Positions 1 to 13,449 are shown, counted from the stretch's first letter. The stretch is DNA of 64,000 nucleotides from Trileptium ribeirensis (GCA_030248225.1 JASANE010003960.1:1-64000), one strand, 5' to 3'. The notes: a model not told the origin generated them from the letters alone. Program-made: numbers and translations.

Positions 1-1033
1 GTATTTTGTACTTCGTTCAGTTACGTATATTGCTCACATGGATTTTTTTTCAAAATTGGATGCGGGTGAGGCTTATGTGAAGCTAAATGTTTCCAGCATT
101 AGATAAAAATTGTTGAGCCAGGAAAAGTAAAACTAAAACAATATTAGTGTAATTTCAGTTTTTGTCAATTGTAAATTGTTCTAGCTATGTAAGTCTCATT
201 TTGCGTACAGATGAATATACGATGTTTCTTCTTATCTCAAGTAATAGAGGGGCTACCTTCATTTTCTGTTGATGCATAGCTCCAGTTTAAAATTGTGTTT
301 AATTTGAAAAACGGTAACAGTTAAATATAATAAAACAGACAGATACAGATTCTTTCCCCTTTGTAAGGTGTTGTCATTAGGTCGACAGAATTAATTTGCG
401 ATGCATCAGCCATATTGTCCAATCTGTTCTATAGCTATAGTCTTTCGAAACAAAATTTAGCTATAAAGCATGAATTCTGAGGTATTAGCTACGTTACTAA
501 TTTTGCGAATTACAGTTCAAAATCCAAAATGTTTGAAGTTTTCCACTGTTGTTGTTCTATTATATATAAGGCTCCATATATTGCAATCCGTTAATAGTTT
601 CCTAGCGAAGATGCATGCTTGTCAGTAGCTCAGCATAAGATATTGCCAAGCCAGGCCTGCAACTCATAGAGCGTTAAAATTCTGTTTTGGTATATTATTA
701 TTTTTGACAAGGTTTAATTTAACGAAAATAGTTTATCTTAAAGGACTTTCAAGAAAGCAAATTATCCGTTTTTCTTGCTATAGAGTTTTCTCAAATGCTA
801 AAATATAGGTCAACAAGCTGCTGGTGCGATCGGTAATATCGCCGGCATTTGTACCGCATAGCGTCACGATTGCGTTTTTGATTTATTTTACTTCCAAATT
901 TAACTTTGAGAAAAAATTTTTGTTCATTACCCTGGCCCATGTCCAACAATAAATATTTATTTTATTCTGTCACGGGCCAGATGTTTCAGATGCCTTGAAT
1001 TGTCATCATCTTTCAGACAGTATTGAATTTTAG
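1..1033. other. intron upstream of first visible nAChR exon; nothing recognised
   Basis: AT-rich sequence with no exon, repeat array or transposon end that I can support. I searched it for the preceding nicotinic exon, which should end just before DEKNQ, and did not find it. Confidence 0.6.
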
Positions 1034-1078
1034 GATGAAAAGAACCAAGTTATTCTGACAAATATTTGGCTCAATTTC
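1034..1078 (+). CDS. CHRNA7-like: nAChR exon (45 nt) encoding DEKNQVILTNIWLNF
   Basis: This small exon lies between tttag and gtaagt. It encodes DEKNQVILTNIWLNF, the strongly conserved beta-strand just before loop D (family pattern DEKNQ...TNxWL). It ends in phase 0 and joins the next exon at KWEDEYLKW. Its 45-nt length equals the third exon of vertebrate CHRNA7 as I remember it. No exon 2 could be found in 1-1033, so it should lie upstream of the window. Confidence 0.93.
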
Positions 1079-2339
1079 GTAAGTCTTCTGTATAACTATA
1101 ACATAGTGCTGTTTGCCATTTATCTGAGACATATTTAGTCGTCGAAAATTAAACTTTGGTTGGAATTTTTACACTTAGTCAAGCTAATGCTTTTCTTATA
1201 AATGTGCTTAAGTATTAGCAATGCATATACAGAACACAGAAATACAACGAAAATGGCCATTTACAGGCAAAGAGGAGGCCATATCCAGCATTTTTCAAAA
1301 GATTGGCTGTCAAGTGTTTATCTTAGTAGCTTATGCTGTATGAGTTTCGATATTCACTTCTGCGAATGTAGTAATATATTGTCGAATTTATATATCTCAT
1401 TAGCTACTGGAAAACTTGGTTTGTTCCATACCCTGTTTGTCAGAAAATTTACTAGCCTGATACACCAGTGACTGGAACTGACGTAGCGCTAAAATGTCTG
1501 TGCTAACATCGTTTAGGATATTGCAATATGTCGGCAGAGTTGGAATAAAACATTTTGGCATTATGAGCAATTAATAGTTGTAGCCGCTGCGCTAGTCTGA
1601 TGACATTTTGTGATATCCGAAATAAGATATTAATCGTATATATTCACTACTGTGCCGTGATGTCACGGGGCTGGTAATGTCTCTCTCAGCAGGCGTCTAA
1701 TAACTCTCACACAAATTTTCGAAGCTGCCATTGGGCGTATGATAGCTTTCGAAGACATCCGTTGATGTGTTCCTATAACATTAATAAGTCACTTAATTTC
1801 TAATAGTATTCTGACTAATCCGACTCAGTTAAAAGCTGGTTGTAGTTTCTCTGCTGCAAAATATATATATTATATTTACTATTCGAAAACCATACATTCA
1901 TACTCAGCGCTGTGAGAAGACGAATGAAGGAGATAGTTGTGATTCAAGCTAAATACATGATAAATTACCTAAGTTTTCTATAAGCGGTCCAAATTAAAAT
2001 ATTTTCTAAAAGTGACCCAAATTGTAAGAAAAACAACTTTACTGATCACATCGTTTGGTTTTCTTCAAAGATTACTGAATCGAACGAAATCTTTAAATTC
2101 ATAATCAGAATCCAGCTAAAGCAATAATTGACGCTAAAAATCTAGCGCTCGGGACCCTGTCATGGCCAAAATAGCAGCAGTTTTATACATTTAATTAACA
2201 CGTATATTTTTATCAATAATATGGTAATTTCTCTATTCACTGAATGTATTCAGCTTCAAACCTAAGGGCATCTGGCGTGGCGGAATTTGCATCTTAATCC
2301 TTTTATGCCCGAAATAATTTGTGTATCATGCAACGTCCG

Positions 2340-2415
2340 ACAAAGTCAAGCCGGCGCCCACGAATCAAACGCGGGACGTGCGAGAATGTTGTGTAAGCAC
2401 TGACTATTTGGGTGC
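2340..2415 (-). mobile_element. tRNA-like SINE head (weak)
   Basis: On the minus strand a B-box-like GTTTGATTCG (2361-2370) lies about 25 bases after an A-box-like GTCAGTGCTTAC (2392-2403). No cloverleaf can be drawn, so this is at best a tRNA-derived SINE or pseudogene, inside an nAChR intron. Confidence 0.25.
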
Positions 2416-3098
2416 TGTTGGTTGGTTTCATAAGGAACCTCACAATGAGAGCGAATAACAACGCACGTGTAAATGTGTAGCATGCGACACGCTCAGCAAA
2501 CACAACGACTAACAATGTGCATTAGGTGCATCTGGATCTAGTTTGCAAGAGAAGATTAAACGACAATCTCTGCTTTTCTCACTCAATTTCACAAAGACAG
2601 CTAACAATAAAAATTGAAACTATTTTAATTCACAGTATTAAAATGAGACATGTAAATTTACATCACTGTATATACAACTCATCGCTATTACTGTTTATAT
2701 GCACGGATTTAATACGCATAATCAAACAAAACCTTATAGTCGAGATTCTTCGAATTCAACCTATTATATGTGCCGTATTAAAGACATATATACCGAAACG
2801 TATATAAAATATACATTTGTATCAGTCGAAATTGTTATCGAAAGTTCATAGGCTTTTCCTAATGCCCAGGTCGTTACTTCTACAAGCAAGAAAGATCGTA
2901 GCGTCTGCATGCACGAAATTGAAAACGGAAGCAACGGGGCTCACAATTCAATCACGTTTTTTGGAAGACTAATGCATTAACCAAGACCATGTCTTGCAGA
3001 TACGCAGACATTACAAGTAAACTGCGTTCGCAGCATGCATGGTTAATCTTCAAAAATACGTGTTTCCAACTGATCGAATAAGATAAGTATTATTGTAG

Positions 3099-3208
3099 AA
3101 ATGGGAGGATGAATACCTGAAATGGAACCCGGCCGACTACGATGGAATTGAAGAAATCAGAATGCATCCAAATATGGTATGGGTTCCTGATATCTTGCTG
3201 TACAACAG
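3099..3208 (+). CDS. CHRNA7-like: nAChR exon (110 nt), loops D and A
   Basis: The acceptor is ttgtag and the donor gtatca. The exon encodes KWEDEYLKWNPADYDGI, then a short variable stretch, then VWVPDILLYN, and ends with the first two bases of a Ser codon. It supplies the aromatic residues Trp17 (loop D), Trp43 and Tyr50 (loop A) of the agonist pocket. WNPADY and WxPDxxLYN are near-invariant in nicotinic subunits. Confidence 0.96.
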
Positions 3209-4023
3209 GTATCAACATAAATAATAATTTCTGGAGATAAGGTTCGAAGTAGCCACACAATAACATGGCCGGTGCCATAAAATATTCTGATAGATGTTGC
3301 ATTAAAAATTAACAAATTTACCTGCGAAAATAGGGCATTTATTATCAATAAGGTCAAAATGTGGATCTAGAGATCTACGTCTCAAAAGCACAAAAATTAG
3401 CATCACCATGAACAATCACAACCCGACATCGATTCGACTAAACCGTTGTTGAGTTATGAGCATCACCGAATTATTTATCGTAGTTAAATGTTGTAACACC
3501 AACTACTAATATGATATTTAGGAATTCTTGTATTTGCAACCGTATGCTATTTCCGACACAACCCGTGGTATTTTCATTATATATTGCCAATTGTGTATTA
3601 ACGGCTGACGACTGTGTGTCGCACAATTCATAATCCTATTACCTACGTAGCTGACTCTGGTGTACTGTGGCACATTCGATACATTCAGCTTACCTTCTCA
3701 CACTACTTTGAGCCGGCAAAAATATGGAACTAAATGTGTTAGAAAGCACCATTTTTTACAATATTAGTTGAATCTATGAACTATCGGCGTCGCTTAAGCT
3801 CACTTTACATAGACAAGAATCATAATTAAATGAAAATTAAGTAACGTTGCTAACCAAGTTTTATCGTCTTAAAATAGCATCTAGTTAATAATGCTATCTA
3901 GTAAAAATAGTTTATAAACTGGTGACAACATTGACGACGAAAATAAGTTAGAATAGCCCGTTTCAACCAAAAACGTTTAGCAACTATTTGTTTTGTAGTG
4001 GTAACTTCGAAGTTGGTAAATAA

Positions 4024-4119
4024 CCAGGGTGCTCGTGGGGATAGGGATCCGTGTTGGGATAGGGATGGGGTGGAGTTGGGATTAATTTTGACTTCGTGGA
4101 GATCCCCACCACGCGCTGG
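4024..4119. repeat. short imperfect inverted repeat in nAChR intron
   Basis: The arms CCAGGGTGCTCGTGGGGAT and the reverse complement of ATCCCCACCACGCGCTGG enclose a purine-rich, GGGAT-containing centre. This could be a small MITE remnant, but no target duplication was found. The rest of intron 3209-5446 shows nothing else. Confidence 0.35.
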
Positions 4120-5446
4120 CGATCTTTATGTCACTGTCGGTATGCTAAATATGTTCGGCACGGTAATAATTATACGCACGACGTGTCATTTCAATTAGAG
4201 GCGTTCACGGTTTTCGCAACACCCATACGCAGACAGCAAATTATCGATGCCATGCATTTTAAGTATGAAACTTCGCGTATAAGAATGGAATCTGTAATTG
4301 CTGCTATGGTCCACGTTAGGCAAACCCACATATGCCCCATCGCCATAGAGGCCGCGTCCGATTGCTGAGCAGAGTGCAGCCACTTGCTGCAGTCTACATG
4401 TATGATACACAAGAGTTCGTAGGCATTTGGGAAACTACTGGGGACTAGATACCTCCTCTCTAGATTCTGTGCATGATACTTTATACTTTTCTCACGCATA
4501 TTCAAATTCATGACTGATCTAGACTATCTCAGTGTGTACTGTTTGATGCGTAAACTAGGTACATGTTCCCTTGTTTAGTCCCTGACATCGCCAGTTACTG
4601 TCTTTTTCGTTTCATTTTTCGTTTTTCGTCCCGGTCAAATAGAAGCTCTTTGACCATCGCCATGACATTGCCTAATAACCAAACATCTTGAGCCAAATAC
4701 TTTAGACATATCTCTGGCTTTGCAGAAATTTCAGCTACTTCGAATCTGTAGCAACATCTTCATCAGATTCGTCTTCAGATTCGGTATTTTGAGCTGTGCT
4801 CAAGCCAGCACGATTTCTTATTTCCTCCTTTCGTCACATTTATGTCTTTAGTGAAGTGATTCAGCTTTTTACAGAACTTAATATACATGAGTGACTCAAT
4901 AATTCTGGGTTTTATGTTTTTCTTAAATTTTGCCTTTTCACCGGTGAAGCTCCAGTTCAGAGAAAAATGGACAATGAGTTTTTATGATATCCTATTCCAA
5001 AACTAAATATTTGATAAATCATGTAAAATATTAGCGCTCTATTAATATTATTGCGTGCCTATACATCATGCGCTCATGTATACATTGGCTGGAACAAAAC
5101 TACTGAAAACGCAGAAAAAACGCCCTAGAGTTGAACACCTAACCTCTAAATTGGTAAAGCGAAACGGCTGGCCATACCACTTCGACACGTTTGTTCTCTT
5201 GTCGATTGAATGAAATGGACAATCGATGTTTAATAAAATGTTCCTAACAACGCCAAGGTGAAATTTTTAACGAATAGTACTAGCCCGAGCCCCTTTATAA
5301 CCTTACCTAGTTGATTATTTAAAACATTTGAACTTTATATCTATACAATCAGTGAAACTTGCAAAAAACTTTGTTTGAAATAATGTTTGCTATTACCTAG
5401 GGTAAACCCACCGGTAATATTAAAGTAATGTTAAAAATAATTTCAG

Positions 5447-5526
5447 CGTCGATGCAAGCTTCAATTCTGTATATCAAGCCAATATTGTTGTTCGAAGCAC
5501 AGGTGTAATGGAATGGTTGCCACCAG
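5447..5526 (+). CDS. CHRNA7-like: nAChR exon (80 nt), loop E
   Basis: The exon lies between tttcag and gtatgt. It completes the split Ser codon (AG+C) and encodes SVDASFNSVYQANIVVRST, followed by GVMEWLPP and the first base of a Gly codon. This is the loop E strand pair that ends at the family motif xWLPPG. The entry phase is 2 and the exit phase 1, matching both neighbours. Confidence 0.94.
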
Positions 5527-5989
5527 GTATGTGTTTCTAACGTTTGCTTTAGATCAGCTAAGTATTAATATTATTCTTGTGATAATACTACAGAGTACAA
5601 ACCGAACAGGAGCGAATCATGGATGATCAAAAAATTACAAATCTTATAGGAAACGATATCTTAATATCTTGCGAATTACGTTTGTGCTTTTTTAACGTTC
5701 ATTATCAATTGTTGGCTATTTCGTTGTTCGAAATATAAAACTAGCTCTGGCTTGGTTCAATGGAAAGTAATCATGCTACTCGCGTCGAATATAGAATTAG
5801 CTATATCATTCCCGTAAACTTAATATGTCACTGTGACAATTGGGTTTTTAAAACGGAGCATTGAGCGGCGAGCGGGGGTTCAACTGAGGCGCTAGGTGGA
5901 AATATCGCAAAATTATCCATTTTTTATCTGTCATTCATAACTCATTTTAGGATAAACGGACTTCGACAATTTTTTGTTCGACAAGGTAA

Positions 5990-6047
5990 ATGACGAGTAT
6001 ATGCCCTTTAGTTGAACAAGTGACGAGTATATGCCCTTTAGTTGAAC
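5990..6047. repeat. 30-bp tandem duplication
   Basis: The segment tgacgagtatatgcccttta followed by gttgaac occurs twice head to tail, at about 5991 and 6020, in the nAChR intron before the Cys-loop exon. Confidence 0.8.
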
Positions 6048-6389
6048 GCCCCATCTAGCGGCTAAAAACTACAAAAACAAGGTTTTTTAAGTTTTCCACA
6101 AATCTGGTCATACACGGGTACCGTAGTTTCGCAGCCGACATCACACACTTGGTATCGAAAAACGCAAACTCCATGCAAAATCAGTTTATAGAGATCTACA
6201 AGTTTGCTTACCACGACTTTTTCCAAAGACCACCTGTTGGTCACTGGGGGCACGAATATGGTTCGTTGACACTTTGCCATAAATAGCGATTTTTGAATTT
6301 TCAGCACGTTGTTGTGTATTGTTCTCTTACAGTGAGTGCCTGTTAGATTATCAAGCACGCCGGATACGATGGTTTTGCTATCTAGAGTC

Positions 6390-7110
6390 TTACTTGAATA
6401 TATTATACATTTTCATGGTGTTTAGAGTGTTTTACGGTCGACTAATCAGATTTTCGAGATGTAGTCCATTTTTATTTATTTGTTTATGTATTGCATGCAG
6501 GGTCTATATATAGGTATTTCTTAAGGCTGAATAAAATGATTTGGTTGTCTAGTGTCCACGGCGCATATTTCATGGGTTTTCAATGTGCTTAGGGTCAACG
6601 AACCTGATTTCCAGAATATAATATGTCTTCAGTTCTTTGGTTACTTATTGCGTACAGGTTAAATTGTCTAAATAGGTTTTTGCGGTAGGCTGAATACAAT
6701 TTAGTTATCTGGCGTCCAGCACTATCTTATACCTTTTCAGACGTTTTCATTGGGTTTAGGGTCAATGAACCCGATTTATCAAAATATAGTCGCTCTTCAG
6801 TAGCTTCGTACATGGCTTCAACAATAGTCTATAAGAAGGTTGTTTGGTATGCTAAATGCAATGATTTGCTTATCCAGAATCCAGCATGCATCCAGCCTCT
6901 TCATGGGATATGAATGGGTTTCGGGTCAATGAACCCGATTTCCAGAATATAGTATGTCTTTAGTTGTTTGGTTACATATTCTGTACAGGTCGCCAAGAAT
7001 TATCTATATAGGCTTTCCGGTAGGCTGCATACAATGGCTCGGTTATACAGACCAGCAGAAATACTTGATGCGTTGTCAGTTGTTTTCTGTAGGCTTAGGT
7101 CGACGATAAT
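6390..7110. repeat. diverged tandem repeat, unit about 165 bp, about 4 copies
   Basis: Blocks such as caatgaacccgattt recur at about 6596 (diverged), 6765 and 6930, and ggctgaatacaat-like blocks at about 6526, 6691, 6853 and 7022. The spacing is about 165 bp. The copies are strongly diverged, so the array is old. It lies in the 5527-8987 intron; the remainder of that intron shows nothing I recognise. Confidence 0.7.
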
Positions 7111-8987
7111 TTAGGGTTTTCAGCGGGTTCACGGTTCAAGAGGTTTTAGGATGGTATAGTCATCAAACACAGCCTATATTACATTTGACTAAACAAAATA
7201 ATTGCATAAAAATGAAACCACGCTCGTTCCGTTTCAGCCTCGCTTGCGAGTAACTAGTCATACTATTTTGTACCATAATTGGTGCTAAAGCATGTAGTTT
7301 TGCAGGTCGTATCCTCATCAGTGCTAAATAGTACGTGACATTTTTTGAGTTCTGTGCCGTTTTCATGGAATTTTCATAGTAACTACATAAACTCTTGTGG
7401 GATAGCTTGCTACCTCAGATTAAAATCATTCCAGAGTGCCAGAAGTATGTTTACGAGCACATAAAAAAGGCATTGCCTGAGACGAAAACCTTTAAATGGC
7501 GTATATGTATTTTAAGACGTAAAATATTTTGTTTCTAAATGGATATGATGCTGATTAATTGCTTTTCTTAGTCACCGCAAACCGTCGATAGTCCCTCAGA
7601 ATGAAGTCTAGTCGATTTGCCGAATTTATTACACTGAAGTATGATTTTATTAATTATAGGATATTCAAATTTTAAAATTTAAAAAAATGTAATTTTGTCT
7701 CCTCTCCATCTTAGGCATTAATCAATGGGGGTCCGAGGCGTCAGGACTCCCAAGTTTTAATTGACGGGGTCCATAGTACTCGGGAACTTTCCAAGTTTCT
7801 GGGCCATGCGAGTAATTCTGCCACTCCGATAATCTCGTCATCGCTTAACAGCCTAAGTTGTTTTTAATACGCACAGATAAGCATTTTATATCATTTTAAT
7901 CGTAGTCTCAAAACTGCACAATAGTAGTCACACTAAATAAGCAGACAGCAAATGAAATCAAAAATAAAGAATGGTGATAAATTTAGTTGTATTCAACTCG
8001 TGCAAAGGTCTTCAAAAATTCACTTGAGTTGGAACCCCAAAATTTTGGATGGACTTACACCACTGCTGTCTACAATTAAAGATTTCTTACGAAGTACTTG
8101 CTCAAATAAAATAAATCATTAATAACATTGTTAACTCTTTAATAAATTTCGCAGATAACAAAATAATATATTGCCGTTGAGTGTCTGCCCTAGGATCATG
8201 AAATCAACATAGTCAAGAAATCAACATTAATAATCTATTGCTTTAGTCTAAATTAAAAACGCGGCTTCGCAAACAAGATATGGAATTTGAAACATATTCA
8301 CTATCCACTAGACACAGGCACTGTCACAAACAGTGTTGTCACGGTGTTCTCTCAGCATGCATTTTAGTTTGAGTGAGTTAAAACGTTTCGTATGAACGCG
8401 TTTCCGAAGCAGAACATTGCAGTACATGTAAAGTCTCGTATGTACCATAGGAACTGAATAAAATTTCAATTTGAATTTGAAAACAAAAAACTGGTTTGGG
8501 TATCAAGAGCGCTCGGGGTGAATAAATGGGTCTTTTCTGTTTACCCTTATCACAAAAATCTTTGATCTTGAACGCAATATCGTATCTTTGACACATGCGT
8601 TACCCCTACCACCATGCTTTTTGGTGGTACGTTTCTGCAACCGATTTACCCGACTACACTTTTTCGCGTAAAAATAACAAAGTGTGAAAATTCATGTTCT
8701 ACCCTCACAACTTTTTCGGACAGATTTACGCGCATGAATTTTGGTACTGTCCGACTCTGCTAGGCAAGGTGGTTCAGAAAATATCTATTAAATAGTATTC
8801 ATGAAAAAATTGTTTTCTAATTGCGGATACCAATGCATTAATGAGTTATGAGCATTTATATGACACAAACTCTTAAGCCATAATCATAATTATAAGACTA
8901 ATCGTGGGTCGTTAATCCACTAACGGATACAGCTGATTTGAGAAATGATTCAAAGATTCGTAAGGTATATACGTTTTGGAGTTTTAG

Positions 8988-9155
8988 GCATCGTTACAAG
9001 TTCATGCAAAATAGATATAAAATGGTTCCCCTTCGACGATCAACGGTGCGACCTGAAATTCGGCAGCTGGACATACGGAGGCAACTATCTCAATTTGTCC
9101 CTAGGGTCCGTCGATAACTCAACGTATGTGACCAATGGCGAGTGGAAGCTTATCG
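8988..9155 (+). CDS. CHRNA7-like: nAChR exon (168 nt), Cys-loop and loop B
   Basis: The exon lies between ttttag and gtaaaa. It contains the Cys-loop [15 protein letters not shown] (C85 to C99, 13 residues between), which contacts the membrane domain during gating, then [11 protein letters not shown] with the loop B tryptophan W106 that stacks on the agonist. It ends in NGEWKLI, a typical alpha7-group motif. Reading continues past the donor into intron for about 190 bases before a stop. Confidence 0.97.
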
Positions 9156-10305
9156 GTAAAATCGCCCGCTGTTTCAGTTTATCGTTCTCGACAGTTTTCT
9201 GTAATGCATCAGTAAACTTAAGCTACGCCCCTTACCATCCTCTTTTGACAAAAGCGATTGCCATTCAGTTGTTCACTGAACTCAAATTTCATTTTTGCGT
9301 TAAAGAACAGAAATTAGTCCGTTTCATATTCCATACATTATATATAATTTGAAAATGTTCGCGAACACATTGGTGTTAAAGTACAGGGGCCTAATTGCAT
9401 TCGCTAATGGCGTTATGAAACACAAAAATGTCGAAACTGGATAGGGCTATTGATATCCGAGTTTTGTTCGCTAGCAACGATTTGTATATGGCGTCAAAAG
9501 AGGATGGTTGGGGGCGCATCTTAAGTTTACTCTTGCATAATAGACAGAGAGCATTTTTGATATATCATCATAAAAAAATATTTACCAGGTGCTCGTAGAA
9601 CGAAGGGAAATAGCGCAGTGGAGCCTACTATGTTGCAATCGGAGCTTATAATTTATTCGCACCCACGACATAGTGATTTTTAATATCTGTAAAACTGCAC
9701 ATCTTCCGAACACATCCACAACCTTTACAAACGAACCTCGAAAATTGTTTAAGTGTGACTATAATAAGAGATGGTGCGTCCGGAGTCTCGGGGTTAAATA
9801 TGGCTTAGTAGGTTTGTCCCTTAGGCGGTGACCCTTCGTACAACTATATTATTAATGACATATTAAAACAGTAACATTTTCGTTTCTTTGATAATCAAAA
9901 ATAAATAAATTGAAAACAAGCACAACATCCCATCTATTCAAGGGTTTACAGAACCAGTTAGACGTTGGAGGCCCATAACACTAGACGTATGGACACATAC
10001 AATGCAAGTACTATAGATTTAGCTTTATTCAGCAATTCGAAAACACCATAGGTACATATCGCATTGTCGCCTTCTAGGCAAAACATTACATATGAGGGAA
10101 CAATGGCTACAATTACGATACCAGCCTAATGTTTATAAAAATTAGTTTAATCTGTGAAGAGTTATGAGCGTCGCATGTGACTAATATATTTTTGGTACAT
10201 TTAAACTCGCTTAGGAAAAGTTCGGCCCGCTTCGCTAGCTTCGTATTAATATATATAATTGTGTCGACACTATAAATGAGCTGTAACACCTGAATCAAAC
10301 ACCAG

Positions 10306-10812
10306 TTGATATTCCGGGCTAATATTGTGGTTTTATTGTTCAAGGACCGTTGGGACACGGCTAATGTAGTGCTTAAAATAAGCTTTGGCCTTATTCAATG
10401 GTCCAATGTGAACATTACTCGTGGATCTTCTCAGTGCAATGCGGATTATTTTGAGATTTCCAGAAGCAGTCAGCCATTAGAAAGTCCAATCATCCCCATA
10501 AGGGGCTCACAGCTGGCATTTACTTACATCCATAAGCAAACTGTTCTCTCACCAACACTAAGGGTCGGACTGCGCTTCACTGTGTACACGCGGGTACCCG
10601 CGCTAGTCAAAGGGTTGTCCACCGCAACAAGGCCTGTACCCGCGGGCTCAGAAAAAGTTTTCAGGATCGCGGAACCCTCAAATTGTAAACATATAGCGGT
10701 GTTATTGGAAGCCGGTGATTATATATTACAAAACCATTCTACTGTAATTACTCAAGATATTGAGTCTATGCCAGCAACTCTCACTGTAACAGGTACAAGA
10801 CCAGAAGCATGA
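10306..10812 (+). other. 168-codon open frame in nAChR intron, function unknown
   Basis: The frame opens at a TTG and has no ATG near its beginning, so it is not a normal gene start. Base composition is richer in G+C than the flanking intron. It contains segments such as GSQLAFTYIHKQTVLSPTLR and HSTVITQDIESMPATLTV, which I cannot assign to a family. The minus strand of the same interval also reads for long stretches with three stops. It may be part of an old insertion or simply a chance open frame in a GC-richer patch. Confidence 0.25.
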
Positions 10813-11356
10813 TGTATTTTGGTAACTTACCTCCATACCTCCTAATCAGGCGCCCATAGCCAATGGTTGCCGGCATTTCGGGCAGTTTAAGACATTGTTA
10901 AATTATCAAAACCACGTATCTTTTCGATTGCCTGCATATCCATAAACCTCGCAGTGACTATACCACTAACAAGATCTTTCGTTCTATACTCACCTGAAGA
11001 AACTATCCATCCTTTCAAAGTGTTTCCAAATGAAGAGAAGGGATAATACAATTCGGCAGAGGCCACAAGAAGAAACCACTACCATATTGCACATGGTCCA
11101 AAAAAGCGATCCACTATGCTCTTTATACAGCAACCACTTAAAATGGAACCGTCTTGTCTTTTAAACAGTGTCAAATAAACTAAACCACCCAGGCAGGCGA
11201 AATGTCAAGCTTGTGGTACACCTCTCACTAACTGGAACCACTACAACTTTATTAACGGTGTTCAGCAACAGGAATAGTGACCCTTACTTCTGCCCAGGGC
11301 CGGTGTTACTATATATAACTAATAAAATATTTTAATAAAGAATTACAACATTTTAG

Positions 11357-11551
11357 ACGTGTTAAAAGCCAGAAATGTTTTCTATTACGACTGCTGCCCT
11401 GATCCGTATTACGACATCACTTTTACGATCTGGATCCGCCGCCGAACATTGTACTACGGATTTAATTTATTGATTCCATGTAGCCTTATCGCTCTTATGG
11501 CTTTATTGGATTTCATTCTTCCACCAGACGCTGGAGAAAAAATTACACTTG
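11357..11551 (+). CDS. CHRNA7-like: nAChR exon (195 nt), loop C and M1
   Basis: The exon lies between ttttag and gttagt. Loop C reads [12 protein letters not shown], with the YxCCxxxY pattern that defines alpha subunits. The pre-M1 [15 protein letters not shown] and M1 follow, then [12 protein letters not shown], which starts M2 with the -1' Glu of the selectivity filter. An Asp (D186) sits in the inner part of M1 (ALLDFIL), where relatives carry a neutral residue. Confidence 0.97.
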
Positions 11552-11984
11552 GTTAGTTGCTATTTTATGTGTATATACAATATATAGTACATGATATATA
11601 CATGTTTCCTAGACCTCACGGAGACGTTCAACAATTAAATGATGCTATATGCCAAACGTGTTACAAAAGTTCAAAAATTTAGAACATAAGACACATGCAT
11701 GCAAACGATGAATGCGTGAGATCAGTTCATTCTAATGAGGCTATAACTCGAACATTACATATACATACAATTCCATTCAATATGTCATCCATCTACGTAT
11801 CAGGAGAAAATGGACTAGTTCAATAATTCCATAATTATGAACATATAGCATGGGTTGCGACTAATATACCATGGGTTGCGACTAATAATGCGCGACACTA
11901 GTTCAATCTCACGTAGCAATTACGCAAACATTACATATGCAACCTCCAAAAGCCATGGTATACTTCTGCGTATATCAGGGAAAA

Positions 11985-12803
11985 ATGGACTATTTTGAGA
12001 GGTTTGAGAGGATTGAGCAATGATAACAAAAATGGCAACTTTCAATATCTGTTCCAAAATGCAAACTGTTGCGACTTGGAAATCCAGTTGCCGAAACAAA
12101 TTACATTTTATGTGACGAACTTTTATCAACCGTTAAGCAATGTAGAGGCCTATGTGTTTATGTCAGTCACAATCTGAAAAGCAGTTCTCATTGCAGAGCT
12201 GTGGCTAAACAAGCACACCAGACCATAAATATTTTATTCCGATGTTTTCTGACTAATAACGACCACGTCCTGTTACGGTCCTATGTCCCTTATGTACGAC
12301 CAGTGCTTGAGTATGCTTCTCAAGTCTGGTCTCCGTGTCAGCTAAGTGATATTGACTATATTGAGAGAGTACAAAAATATTTTGCTCGCCGTTTATTCAC
12401 CAGACTAAGATGGGCAAAAGTACCTTACAAGGAATGGCTCAGTATTTTAAGCCTTGAGCCGCTTGAACTACGTGGACTTTATCTTGATCTTACTATGGTC
12501 TATAAAATTTTAATTGCAGATACTGATGCCTGCAAATACATGCTCAAAATATCAGGCGTATTGCAAACGTGTGAACACTCACTGAAACTAATAAAAAAGA
12601 ATTTCAAAACGAACGTTTTAAAACATTCTTTCGGAGTTCGGGTACTCAATGCCTGGAATTCGTTACCCGAACTCGTCGGTAATAAACCTCTCATCCGCGC
12701 ATCTAACAGTATGTCATTCAAATTTCACTTGAAAAATGTCGACTTGTCGCAATTTCTTCACTGCGATAGGAATATATGCCCAATTCTGAGGCAGTCCGTT
12801 TAG
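11985..12803 (+). mobile_element. CR1-like LINE fragment (C-terminal part of reverse transcriptase ORF2)
   Basis: Translation gives WQLSISVPKCKLLRLGNP, then HNLKSSSHCRAVAKQAHQ, SYVPYVRPVLEYASQVWSP, a YIERVQKYFARR segment and LNAWNSLPEL. These are the thumb and C-terminal blocks of CR1/Jockey-type ORF2 proteins, ending in a TAG at 12801. Upstream the frame is closed by adjacent TGA and TAA near 12025, so this is a 5'-truncated dead copy. It lies sense-oriented inside the nAChR intron between the M1 and M2 exons. It matches the minus-strand LINE at 37150-40800 closely enough to be the same or a sister family. Confidence 0.9.
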
Positions 12804-13449
12804 TCTTTCTAATCTTATCAAAAATTTCGTCGAAATACAAAATGTGGTCATCTATTTTCGTGTAACTTGTTAGTGCATAGTAAGGTGCATGTCGAACATA
12901 AACACAGACGTTCAAATGTTTTTTCACAAATCCTACTTTTATATAATTCGCAAATGGTACATGAATCTCTACGTGCAGTGGCTATTTAATGTTATCACCA
13001 TTATCGTTTCATCTTATGATCAGTTGTAAGTGGCTCTATGCCCTTTCTGATCTTATCCGTTTATTTATCACAAGTCAGTCTATTATTTTTGTATAACAGA
13101 GTCTTTCTTCTGGTCTATATCTCACATGGACAGTGTGAGACAATGCATAACAGTTCTTTGTAATAAGGCTGGCTTTACCAGTAATAACCTATGTTGTTGT
13201 TCTCCTGGATTTTGAAGAGTTTGTACTACGAATATAATATGTGTCGAATAAAGAGACTGGTACCACATTTCGGTAGCAGATACCTAATAAATAATTTTGA
13301 ATAGCGCTACATTTTTGTCACGTTTATATCTATGAAGCAATCTATAATGGATGTAGAAGAAAGTGTGCTTGATAATGTGCAACTTTTTCATGACAGCATT
13401 AATTTGTTGTGCATCGTGAATATCGTGCAATGTTTGACAAACTTAAGCT

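Noticed and set aside
3033..3057. gcatggttaatcttc as a candidate preceding nAChR exon (WLIF)
   Set aside because: The phase does not fit, the intron would be about 40 bp, and the 45-nt exon at 1034 fits fully.
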